In this document: positions 53,086-60,937 of the stretch, in pieces
How positions within the stretch are numbered: the first letter of the stretch is position 1
How the letters are laid out: the number at the start of each line of letters is the position of its first letter
Origin: Lachnospiraceae bacterium
GTDB taxonomy: Bacteria > Bacillota > Clostridia > Lachnospirales > Lachnospiraceae
NCBI GenBank assembly: GCA_009911035.1
Contig: QXWO01000006.1
Span: 97,068-161,067, forward strand
Length of the DNA stretch: 64,000 nucleotides
Direction of reading: 5' to 3'
Notes under the pieces: generated by a model
Told to the model about the DNA's origin: nothing
Seen by the model: only the letters and a program-made list of their open reading frames with translations
Databases searched by the model: none
Position numbers and translations under genes: made by a program

Positions 53086-53286
53086 ATGCACACGGGTACC
53101 CAGAGGAAGATTGTCAGCAGAAGCTGACGGGTGCCCGGCGCGCGAGAAGGGGAAGATGGCTCTTCCCTACTCGATTGCACAGGCCGGACAGTGGAGTACA
53201 ATTTTCTTCTAAATTTACTGCAATAAAAGGACCTCCCCCAATCAGGACCATTAAAAAATTCAGCGATGCAGAAACGGAGGTAAAGC
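53086..53286 (+). other. Leader between trpB2 terminator and start codon
   Basis: These 201 bp hold a possible hairpin (GGGTACCC near 53095, GGTGCCC near 53129) and the GGAGG site before the trpB2 ATG. I see no gene. Confidence 0.4.
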
Positions 53287-54675
53287 ATGAGCAAAGAAAC
53301 AAAAATCCCTTACAAAATTTATCTGGAAGAATACGAGATGCCGGACAGTTGGTATAATGTGCGGGCTGACATGAAGAACAAGCCGGCGCCCTTACTGAAT
53401 CCCGGTACATTGCAGCCTTTGACCTTAGAGGAAATGAGCGGTATTTTCTGCGAGGAACTGTGCAGACAGGAGCTTGATGATTCAACCGCTTATTTTGAGA
53501 TACCGGAAGAAATCAGGAAATTTTATAAGATGTACCGGCCATCACCGTTGGTACGGGCTTATTGTCTGGAAGAAAAATTACAGACCCCTGCGAAGATTTA
53601 TTACAAGTTTGAAGGGAATAATACCAGCGGCAGCCATAAATTAAATTCTGCCATAGCCCAGGCATATTATGCAAAGAAGCAGGGACTGAAAGGCGTGACC
53701 ACGGAAACCGGAGCAGGACAGTGGGGAACAGCCCTTTCCATGGCCTGTGCATACCTTGGCCTTGACTGTCAGGTATATATGGTGAAATGCTCTTATGAGC
53801 AGAAGCCTTTTCGCAGGGAAGTCATGAGGACTTACGGGGCAAATGTGACGCCTTCCCCTTCTGCAACCACCAATGTGGGACGGAAGATTTTAGAGGAGTT
53901 CCCGGGAACCACGGGAAGTCTTGGATGTGCCATTTCAGAAGCGGTGGAAGCGGCCACCAGTCAGGAAGGATACCGTTATGTGCTGGGGTCCGTGCTGACA
54001 CAGGTGCTTCTCCATCAGTCCGTAATCGGTCTTGAAACCAAGACAGCCATGGATAAGTATGGCATTAAGCCTGATATCATCATTGGATGTGCCGGAGGCG
54101 GTTCCAACTTAGGCGGGCTGATTTCACCCTTTATGGGAGAAAAATTAAGAGGAGAGGCAGAGTACAGGTTTATTGCAGTTGAGCCGTCTTCCTGTCCCAG
54201 CCTTACCAGAGGAAAATATGTGTACGACTTCTGCGACACCGGAAAGGTATGTCCTCTTGCCAAAATGTACACTTTGGGCAGCGGATTCATTCCGGCGGCC
54301 AACCATGCAGGGGGGCTCCGCTATCACGGCATGAGCTCCGTGCTGTCACAGTTGTATGCGGACGGCTACATGGATGCCGTGAGCGTAGAACAGACCTCTG
54401 TGTTTAAGGCAGCAGAAGAATTTGCAAGAGTGGAAGGTATCCTGCCCGCGCCGGAAAGCTCCCACGCAATCAAAGTGGCAATGGACGAAGCCTTAAAGTG
54501 CAAAGAGACAGGGGAGGAAAAGACGATTCTTTTCGGCCTTACAGGAACGGGCTACTTTGACATGGTAGCTTATGAACGTTACAACAATGGGGAAATGAGC
54601 GACTACATCCCTTCTGATGAGGATTTGGCGAAAGGATTTGCAGGAGTTCCCAGATTTCCCGGAAATGAAATATAG
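53287..54675 (+). CDS. TrpB-like PLP enzyme (tryptophan synthase beta, TrpB2 type)
   Basis: A 462-residue PLP-dependent enzyme of the TrpB2 group, longer than canonical TrpB (about 400). The start shows LEEYEMPDSWYNVRADM. The PLP lysine is in SGSHKLNSA (about 118). TETGAGQWGTAL (about 140) carries the catalytic Glu, and GCAGGGSNLGG (about 264) binds phosphate. TrpB2 enzymes make tryptophan from indole and serine and often occur without a partner TrpA, perhaps salvaging free indole, an abundant gut metabolite. The T-box upstream fits that role. No other trp gene is nearby. Confidence 0.9.
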   Translation: MSKETKIPYKIYLEEYEMPDSWYNVRADMKNKPAPLLNPGTLQPLTLEEMSGIFCEELCRQELDDSTAYFEIPEEIRKFYKMYRPSPLVRAYCLEEKLQTPAKIYYKFEGNNTSGSHKLNSAIAQAYYAKKQGLKGVTTETGAGQWGTALSMACAYLGLDCQVYMVKCSYEQKPFRREVMRTYGANVTPSPSATTNVGRKILEEFPGTTGSLGCAISEAVEAATSQEGYRYVLGSVLTQVLLHQSVIGLETKTAMDKYGIKPDIIIGCAGGGSNLGGLISPFMGEKLRGEAEYRFIAVEPSSCPSLTRGKYVYDFCDTGKVCPLAKMYTLGSGFIPAANHAGGLRYHGMSSVLSQLYADGYMDAVSVEQTSVFKAAEEFARVEGILPAPESSHAIKVAMDEALKCKETGEEKTILFGLTGTGYFDMVAYERYNNGEMSDYIPSDEDLAKGFAGVPRFPGNEI

Positions 54676-54742
54676 AAGATAGCAGGAACGCTTAATAGAA
54701 AAGATACCAGTTGCCATACTTTGGGGACGGGTTGGCTGATGA

Positions 54743-54789
54743 AAAGAACTGTCTACTGTGAAAGACTTGCAGGGGGCAGTTCTTTTTTT
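54743..54789 (+). terminator. Terminator after trpB2
   Basis: AAAGAACTG (54743-54751) pairs with CAGTTCTTT (54777-54785) around a 25-base loop, followed by T residues. Confidence 0.75.
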
Positions 54790-54811
54790 ATAAATTGATT
54801 TATTTGTATAG

Positions 54812-54840
54812 TTGAATAAAAATTGTAAATCTGATACAAT
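54812..54840 (+). promoter_or_regulatory. secA promoter
   Basis: TTGAAT (54812-54817), 17 bp, TACAAT (54835-54840). It lies 72 bp before the secA start. A partial family-A left end (TTACAATAATCCGACCCGG) follows at about 54857-54875. Confidence 0.7.
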
Positions 54841-54911
54841 AAAGCTTAAAGTTTTTTACAATAATCCGACCCGGAACAAAAAGTGACGGATAAACAGTGA
54901 GAGGTAGGAAA

Positions 54912-57476
54912 ATGAATTTAGTCCAAAAAATATTTGGCACACATAGTGAACGGGAATTAAAGCGTATTGAAGGGACTGTGCAGGCCATTGAAAACCTTCG
55001 TCCTTCCATGCAGGCTCTTTCCGACGAGGAATTAAGAGGGAAGACAGAGCAGTTCAAAAAAAGATTTGCCGAGGGCGAAACACTGGACGATCTGCTCCCC
55101 GAAGCTTTTGCGGCGGTGCGGGAAGCCGCACGGCGTGTGCTTAATATGGAACACTACAGGGTTCAGTTGATTGGCGGGATCATCCTTCATCAGGGCCGTA
55201 TTGCAGAGATGAGGACAGGAGAAGGAAAGACTCTGGTGTCCACCCTTCCGGCCTATCTGAACGCGCTGGAAGGAAAAGGCGTCCATGTGGTAACAGTCAA
55301 TGATTACCTTGCCAAGCGTGATGCAGAATGGATGGGAGAAGTCCACAAATTTTTAGGCTTAAGCGTGGGTGTGGTTTTAAACAGCATGAAGTCAGAGGAG
55401 CGCAGGGAAGCATACAACTGCGACATTACTTATGTAACCAACAATGAGCTGGGATTTGACTACTTAAGGGATAATATGGTCATTTATAAGGCACAGCTTG
55501 TTTTGCGGGACTTGCACTATGCAATTATCGACGAGGTAGACTCGGTGCTGATCGACGAGGCCAGGACACCCCTTATCATATCCGGCCAGAGCGGCAAATC
55601 CACCAAACTTTACGAGGTGTGCGATGTGCTTGCCAAGCAGATGAAGCGGGGCGAGGACATGCAGGATCTATCCAAGATGGATGCCATTATGGGCGTGGAG
55701 CGGGAGGAGACCGGGGACTTTATCGTAAACGAGAAGGACAAGGTGGTCAACCTTACGGCCCAGGGCGTGGAGAAAGTGGAGAAATTCTTCCAGATAGACA
55801 ACCTTGCAGACCCTGAGAATATTGAGATCCAGCACAACATTACCCTGGCCCTTAGGGCAAATAATCTGATGTTCAGGGATCAGGATTATGTGGTCAAGGA
55901 TGATCAGGTATTGATCGTGGACGAATTCACCGGGCGTATCATGCCGGGACGCCGCTATTCTGACGGTCTCCATCAGGCAATTGAAGCGAAGGAACATGTG
56001 AAAGTCAAGAGGGAGAGCAAGACCCTGGCCAACATTACCTTCCAGAACTTTTTCAATAAGTTTGAGAAGAAAGCGGGCATGACAGGTACTGCCCTCACAG
56101 AAGAGAGAGAATTCCGTGACATATATGGCATGGATGTTATAGAAATACCCACCAATAAGCCTGTAGCCAGAGTGGATTTGCAGGATGCGGTGTATAAGAC
56201 AAGAAAGGAAAAGCTGCATGCCATTGTGGAAGCAGTCAAAGAGTCTCACGCAAAGGGACAACCTGTGCTGGTGGGAACTATCACCATAGAAGCATCAGAG
56301 GAGCTTTCCAAGCTGCTTACCAGACAGGGGATCGCCCACAAGGTGTTGAACGCGAAATTCCACGAACTGGAAGCAGAGATTGTTGCGGATGCAGGTATCC
56401 ACGGGGCAGTGACCATTGCCACCAACATGGCAGGCCGTGGTACCGATATCAAGCTGGACGATGGGGCAAGGGAAGCCGGCGGCCTTAAGATCATCGGCAC
56501 AGAGCGCCATGAATCCAGACGTATTGATAACCAGCTCCGGGGACGTTCCGGCCGTCAGGGTGACCCCGGTGAATCTAAATTTTATATTTCACTGGAAGAC
56601 GATTTGATGCGTCTGTTTGGTTCCGAGCGTCTGATCAATATGTTTAACACGCTGGGGATACCGGAAAACCAGGAAATCGAGCACAAGATGCTGAGCAATG
56701 CCATAGAATCCGCCCAGAAAAAGATAGAAAACAACAACTACGGAATCAGAAAGAACCTGTTGGAATATGACCAAGTCATGAATGAGCAGAGGGAAATCAT
56801 ATACGAGGAAAGGCGGAGAGTCTTAGACGGCGAGAGCATGAGGGATGCCATCTATAAGATGATTACCGATATCACGGAAAATGCCGTGGATATTGTGATC
56901 GGCGATGACACAGACTATGATGACTGGAATCTGGAAGAACTGAATACCCTCCTCCTTCCCACCATTCCTTTAAGGATGATAAACAGGGGACGCATCAATA
57001 CTCCTAAGAAAAATGCCTTAAAGCAGCAGTTAAAGGAAGAAGCTGTAAAGCTTTACGAAGCAAAAGAAGCGGAATTCCCGGAGCCGGAAGCCATCCGTGA
57101 GCTGGAGCGGGTAATTCTGCTGAAGGTTATTGACCGGAAGTGGATGGACCACATTGACGATATGGACCAGCTCCGTCAGGGAGTAGGCTTGCAGGCTTAC
57201 GGACAGAGAGATCCTCTGGTGGAATATAAACTTAGCGGATACGAGATGTTTGATGAAATGACCCAGAATATCCGTGAGGAGACGGTAAGGGTTCTGTTCC
57301 ACGTAAGGGTAGAACAGAAAGTGGAGCGGGAGCAGGTTGCCAAAGTGACAGGCACCAATAAGGACGATTCCCTTGCTAAGGCGCCTGTGAAACGGGAAAA
57401 TGCAAAGATTTATCCCAATGCCCCCTGCCCCTGCGGAAGCGGAAAGAAATATAAGCAGTGCTGTGGTAAAAAGTAA
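54912..57476 (+). CDS. secA: Preprotein translocase ATPase SecA
   Basis: An 854-residue translocation motor. Walker [10 protein letters not shown] (about 100), DEVD box [18 protein letters not shown] (about 203), [20 protein letters not shown]-type region, motif [20 protein letters not shown] (about 538), helical wing and scaffold domain, and a C-terminal zinc site [13 protein letters not shown]. It drives protein export through SecYEG. The start at 54912 follows GAGGTAGG. It is followed by prfB, an arrangement common in Firmicutes. Confidence 0.97.
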   Translation: MNLVQKIFGTHSERELKRIEGTVQAIENLRPSMQALSDEELRGKTEQFKKRFAEGETLDDLLPEAFAAVREAARRVLNMEHYRVQLIGGIILHQGRIAEMRTGEGKTLVSTLPAYLNALEGKGVHVVTVNDYLAKRDAEWMGEVHKFLGLSVGVVLNSMKSEERREAYNCDITYVTNNELGFDYLRDNMVIYKAQLVLRDLHYAIIDEVDSVLIDEARTPLIISGQSGKSTKLYEVCDVLAKQMKRGEDMQDLSKMDAIMGVEREETGDFIVNEKDKVVNLTAQGVEKVEKFFQIDNLADPENIEIQHNITLALRANNLMFRDQDYVVKDDQVLIVDEFTGRIMPGRRYSDGLHQAIEAKEHVKVKRESKTLANITFQNFFNKFEKKAGMTGTALTEEREFRDIYGMDVIEIPTNKPVARVDLQDAVYKTRKEKLHAIVEAVKESHAKGQPVLVGTITIEASEELSKLLTRQGIAHKVLNAKFHELEAEIVADAGIHGAVTIATNMAGRGTDIKLDDGAREAGGLKIIGTERHESRRIDNQLRGRSGRQGDPGESKFYISLEDDLMRLFGSERLINMFNTLGIPENQEIEHKMLSNAIESAQKKIENNNYGIRKNLLEYDQVMNEQREIIYEERRRVLDGESMRDAIYKMITDITENAVDIVIGDDTDYDDWNLEELNTLLLPTIPLRMINRGRINTPKKNALKQQLKEEAVKLYEAKEAEFPEPEAIRELERVILLKVIDRKWMDHIDDMDQLRQGVGLQAYGQRDPLVEYKLSGYEMFDEMTQNIREETVRVLFHVRVEQKVEREQVAKVTGTNKDDSLAKAPVKRENAKIYPNAPCPCGSGKKYKQCCGKK

Positions 57477-57484
57477 CAACACAT

Positions 57485-57580
57485 AAAGTACTCCTACAGC
57501 ACGCAAGGACAACTGCCATGCTTTGCAGACCGGCTTAAAGTAACAAATGCTGCTACGGTTTGCTGGCCGGCGTATTAAAA
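57485..57580 (-). repeat. Two degenerate family-A copies in tandem
   Basis: GACAACTGCCATGCTTTGCAGACCGGCTTAAAGTAAC (about 57508-57544) and GTAACAAATGCTGCTACGGTTTGCTGGCCGGCGTATTAA (about 57539-57577) both follow the reverse consensus (TAACAAACGCTG...CAGCTTATTGTAA). They fill the secA-prfB gap. Confidence 0.6.
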
Positions 57581-57608
57581 GTGTATATTAGGAAAGAGGT
57601 GACGCTGG

Positions 57609-58728
57609 ATGGTTGAATTAGACCAGATGAAGTCTGAACTGCAGGCTTACAAAACTCCATTAGCGGAAGTGAGGGATTCACTTTGACTTAGCAGGTAAGT
57701 CAAAGAAAATTGAAGAACTGGAAAGGGAAATGGAGGCTCCCGGATTCTGGGACGATCCTGACATTTCCAACCAGAAAATGAAAGAGCTTAAAAATCTAAA
57801 AGGTACTGTGGATACCATGGAAGGTCTTATGACCCAGTACGGGGATATAGAAGCCCTGATTGAGATGGGGTACGAGGAGGAGGATGCATCCCTTGCGGAA
57901 GATATCCGTAAGGAGCTGGACGAGTTTGTCACCGTTTTTGAGGATATCCGTATCAGCACCCTTCTTTCTGATGAGTATGACGGGCATAATGCTATCCTGA
58001 AACTGAATGCAGGGGCAGGCGGCACAGAGAGCTGTGACTGGTGCTCCATGTTATACCGGATGTACACAAGGTGGGCAGAACGTAAAGGTTTTTCCGTGGA
58101 AGTGCTGGACTATCTGGACGGCGATGAGGCAGGCATTAAGTCTGTAACTTTCCAGGTAAACGGAATCAATGCCTACGGTTATCTGAAATCGGAAAAAGGG
58201 GTTCACAGACTGGTGCGCATTTCTCCTTTCAATGCCCAGGGCAAACGCCAGACCTCTTTTGTTTCACTGGATGTTATGCCTGATATTGAGGAAGACGTGG
58301 ACGTGGAAATCAACGAGGATGACCTGCGTATCGATACCTACCGGAGCAGCGGCGCAGGCGGACAGCACATCAACAAAACCTCTTCAGCGATTCGTATCAC
58401 TCATCTGCCTACCGGAATCGTGGTACAGTGCCAGAATGAGCGCTCACAGTTCCAGAATAAGGATAAAGCCATGCAGATGCTGAAAGCCAAGCTGTATATG
58501 CTCAAAAAGGAAGCCAATGCAGAGAAGCTTTCGGATATCCGCGGGGAAGTGAAGGATATCGGATGGGGCAGTCAGATACGTTCCTATGTCATGCAGCCTT
58601 ATACCATGGTTAAGGATCATAGGACAAACGCAGAAACGGGGAATGTGGATTCCGTCATGGACGGGGCACTGGATCTGTTTATCAATGCTTATTTAAAATG
58701 GATAAATGTAAAAGAGCCGTCAGACTGA
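57609..58728 (+). CDS. prfB: Peptide chain release factor 2, with programmed +1 frameshift
   Basis: RF2 is encoded in two overlapping frames. The first 25 codons start at ATG 57609 behind GAAAGAGGTGACG and run to CTT TGA at 57681-57686. The rest continues in the +1 frame (CTT GAC TTA GCA GGT) to 58728, giving about 372 residues. Upstream GAGGGA supplies the internal Shine-Dalgarno-like signal. Domain features are SPF (about 205, stop-codon recognition) and GGQ in SSGAGGQHINKTS (about 247). The protein terminates translation at UGA and UAA and regulates itself through the in-frame UGA. The frameshift is a functional device, not damage. Confidence 0.95.
57675..57690 (+). promoter_or_regulatory. 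prfB programmed frameshift site
   Basis: ATTCACTTTGACTTAG contains the slippery CUU UGA C. The UGA (57684-57686) is in frame with the ATG at 57609 and the +1 frame continues into RF2. Low RF2 lets the ribosome slip. Confidence 0.93.
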
Positions 58729-58740
58729 CGGCTCTTTATT
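58711..58740 (+). terminator. Terminator overlapping the prfB stop codon
   Basis: AAAGAGCCGTCA pairs with TGACGGCTCTTT around only GAC. The TGA at the start of the right arm (58726-58728) is the prfB stop codon, so the last codons form the left arm. ATTA follows, then a family-A copy. Confidence 0.85.
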
Positions 58741-58768
58741 ACAATAAGCTGGCGTGCCAGCGTTTTTA
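58739..58768 (+). repeat. Shortened family-A element
   Basis: TTACAATAAGCTGGCGTGCCAGCGTTTTTA has both consensus ends but only GT between the arms GCTGGC and GCCAGC, a minimal hairpin. Confidence 0.7.
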
Positions 58769-58812
58769 ATATAGGGATGTCTGGCAAAGTCCGGCATCCG
58801 TATTTGGCAGAA

Positions 58813-59574
58813 TTATTTTCTGACGGCACTTTGCTTTCTGATCAAATCTAAATAAAAGTTCGCGTAAGTTGCTTCCATGTAAGGGAGCAACCATAAGAAT
58901 CCGATTCCACAGGACATAACACATAAAATCATCAGTGGAAGAAAACTCAGCTCAATATAAAACAGCCTTGCCTTATGGCCCTTGATTAATTGCATACTCA
59001 TTTTAAACAACTGACTTTCAGAGTACTCCGGAAAATCAAACATTAAATAATAGATTTGGGAAAACAAAAGGGTGAAAAAAATATCAACAGCCGATCCAGC
59101 CACCAGCAGAATTGTGTAGGCCAGAAATAATGCCGGATTAAAGGGGAACACATCAAAGGACGGCTCCGCATTCAGGATGGATCTCATCAGAGAATTCCCG
59201 ATATAAGTGGAAGGCAGTGTACACAGGACCGAAATACCTGCCAGAATGCTCTGGATGCGCAGGACCTTTACCGCCTTTGCCCCGCCCTGTGTAAGACAGC
59301 AGAAGAGATCGTTCAATACCGGCCTTTGGGAGCAGGCAAGCTTTAAGTACACGAAAGATTCCCCAGCGATAAAAAAGCCGGACAAAAGGCTGATAACATA
59401 GGAAGCGGCGCAGTATAGCAGTGTGCTGGTGCCGGATAAGGGGGAAAGGGAAAAAGAAACCGGGACAGTGCATAAAATATGCATTGCCAGAATACCTGTC
59501 AATATACCGTATTTTCCCAATAACTGTCCCTTTGCCAGGGATTTAAGGCTGGCAGAAGATAAATACTGATTCAT
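58813..59574 (-). CDS. Membrane protein, DUF975-like
   Basis: A 253-residue membrane protein with about six hydrophobic segments. The end KGHKARLFYIELSFLPLMILCVM...IGFLWLLPYMEATYANFYLDL matches the C-terminal pattern I know for the DUF975 family of Firmicutes (an SMxLMKGxKxxxFxLxLSF motif followed by glycine-rich helix and PY). The function is unknown. CAGGAG precedes the start. It is transcribed toward prfB. Confidence 0.75.
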   Translation of the reverse strand: MNQYLSSASLKSLAKGQLLGKYGILTGILAMHILCTVPVSFSLSPLSGTSTLLYCAASYVISLLSGFFIAGESFVYLKLACSQRPVLNDLFCCLTQGGAKAVKVLRIQSILAGISVLCTLPSTYIGNSLMRSILNAEPSFDVFPFNPALFLAYTILLVAGSAVDIFFTLLFSQIYYLMFDFPEYSESQLFKMSMQLIKGHKARLFYIELSFLPLMILCVMSCGIGFLWLLPYMEATYANFYLDLIRKQSAVRK

Positions 59575-59609
59575 GGAATAAACTCCTGTGTTTTTTGAAT
59601 ATACATGTC

Positions 59610-59661
59610 AGAACGTGCCTGAAACGCCGCTTTTTAAAGGGTGCGATTTCAGACACGCTCT
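59610..59661. repeat. Family-B palindromic element
   Basis: GAACGTGCCTGAAAC at the left and GATTTCAGACACGCTCT at the right are the two ends of the AGAGCGTGTCTGAAA family. The core is GCCGC...GTGCG-like. It lies between two minus-strand genes. Confidence 0.6.
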
Positions 59662-59675
59662 ATGAGGCAAAAAAC

Positions 59676-60197
59676 TTATGCGGCGTAATCCACATTATTC
59701 CCAATCAGGGAAGCGGCATCGATTGCCTTGCGGTTCTTTACATAAGGGTTTTCCTCATTGGAATACTGGATTTTGGTGGCTGTCTGTCCGCCTGACACAT
59801 AACTGCGTCCACACTCGGGACAAATGGCGGTTTGCAGAGTCACATTGGCCGCAAGTACCTTGCCGCCGCCTTTGGCTGCTTTCTTGAAAGCGTTGCTCAC
59901 ATGTTCCTGCTCGTGGGCACGGACTCTCGAGGCGGAAGCTTCGGGAGAAATGTGTGCGGCTGACTTGAAAGAAACCATTTCGTCCGACCCGTCCTGATAT
60001 TTGCGGTTCTTGCAGGTCTCACATTCCGCAGGGGACGATTTGCGTCCCGGCGAAACTTCTTTTGATTCGCCGGGGTTAACCACAGGCTTGCCGGTCTGGG
60101 AGGCTTCTTCAGCCTGGCTGGTACGCATATAACTTCCAGCATACCCAATACTGTAAGGGCTCATGTAATTATAACCGCCGATACTCAAACTGCTCAT
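59676..60197 (-). CDS. Putative metalloprotease-like protein (SprA-related, HExxH)
   Basis: A 173-residue protein. After a variable N-terminus (SSLSIGGYNYMSPYSIGYA) come a CETCKNRKYQDGSDEMVSFKSA motif (about 60-80), a zinc-protease motif VRAHEQEHV (about 92, HExxH) and a CPECGRSYVSGG knuckle (about 127). This combination is seen in small uncharacterised proteins grouped with SprA-related metalloproteases. No signal peptide is present. The N-terminus resembles flagellin-like or secreted small proteins of this group. GGAGG precedes the ATG. Confidence 0.7.
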   Translation of the reverse strand: MSSLSIGGYNYMSPYSIGYAGSYMRTSQAEEASQTGKPVVNPGESKEVSPGRKSSPAECETCKNRKYQDGSDEMVSFKSAAHISPEASASRVRAHEQEHVSNAFKKAAKGGGKVLAANVTLQTAICPECGRSYVSGGQTATKIQYSNEENPYVKNRKAIDAASLIGNNVDYAA

Positions 60198-60223
60198 AAT
60201 GATCCTCCATTTCTGCTTTTATA

Positions 60224-60263
60224 TTACAATAAGCTGTCTCGCGAAGCATGACAGCGTTTGTTA
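60224..60263 (+). repeat. Family-A element that supplies a stop codon
   Basis: This complete 40-bp copy has the stem GCTGTC/GACAGC. The terminal TTA (60261-60263) is the TAA stop of the minus-strand gene that follows, as at 39773. Confidence 0.75.
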
Positions 60264-60716
60264 TTTCCCCATCATTTCAGCATATTCTTTCATGATGTCT
60301 TCGTAGGACTGTCCGAAAATATCTTCAAAGCTCTGCCCGGTCTGGTTCTCGAACTGCTGATCCATCTGCCTGCCGAAGCTGGTCAGGGAATCCCCGCTGC
60401 TGGAGAGGATCGTCATCACAAGAGTGCCCATAACGGCAATGACGACCGCCATGCCGCCGATACCGGTTCCAATACCTATTTTGGCCGTTGCAAGCATTTT
60501 TTTGCCATACCCGGTAGAAAGGATGGCAAATAGAATGGCAAGACTGCCAAAGAAAAAAGGGATATAGACAGTCAGCATGGAAAAAATACTTAAAACCCCC
60601 AGCACCATGGAAACCGTAGCCATAGTCTGCCCGGGATTACGTATAAACTGCCCGGCCTGGCCGGAATGATCATGATTCTGCTGGACATAGGGGTTGCTGT
60701 TATTGTTGTAATCCAT
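60261..60716 (-). CDS. Small membrane protein, DUF4190-like
   Basis: A 151-residue protein (start ATG 60716 after GGGAAAGTGAAG; a GTG three codons upstream is an alternative). A polar Asn/Gln-rich N-terminus is followed by two or three membrane helices (MATVSMVLGVLSIFSMLTVYIPFFFGSLAILFAIL and IGIGTGIGGMAVVIAVMGTLVM) and a charged, Gln-rich C-terminal tail. The layout is that of DUF4190-type proteins; the function is unknown. Its stop codon is part of a family-A repeat. Confidence 0.65.
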   Translation of the reverse strand: MDYNNNSNPYVQQNHDHSGQAGQFIRNPGQTMATVSMVLGVLSIFSMLTVYIPFFFGSLAILFAILSTGYGKKMLATAKIGIGTGIGGMAVVIAVMGTLVMTILSSSGDSLTSFGRQMDQQFENQTGQSFEDIFGQSYEDIMKEYAEMMGK

Positions 60717-60797
60717 AAACTTCACTTTCCCAAAATATAGATATACTTTCTTTTCTTATATTATCACTTTTGCCGCGAGAATACAAATCTTTCTTTG

Positions 60798-60865
60798 GCA
60801 TGGAAATCAAATTTCACAACAGTCCGGCCCGGACAGGCAAAGGGAGTGAAATTTGATTTCCATGC
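60798..60865. repeat. Perfect 20-bp inverted repeat with 28-base loop
   Basis: GCATGGAAATCAAATTTCAC (60798-60817) is exactly complementary to GTGAAATTTGATTTCCATGC (60846-60865). The loop holds a second, GC-rich palindrome, GTCCGGCCCGGAC. It lies between divergent genes, ending directly at the -35 box of tex. Confidence 0.9.
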
Positions 60866-60894
60866 TTGAAAAGAAGTAACCTATCCTCTATAAT
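60866..60894 (+). promoter_or_regulatory. tex promoter
   Basis: TTGAAA (60866-60871), 17 bp, TATAAT (60889-60894). The -35 box begins right after the 20-bp inverted repeat. Confidence 0.88.
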
Positions 60895-60937
60895 TAGAAA
60901 AGATGTATCAAAAGGAAATCGAGAGGTTTAAAAGAGT

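Noticed and set aside
57600-57735. Broken start of prfB (in-frame TGA at codon 26)
   Set aside because: The stop is the conserved RF2 frameshift signal CTT TGA C, with the +1 frame continuing directly; the gene is intact.
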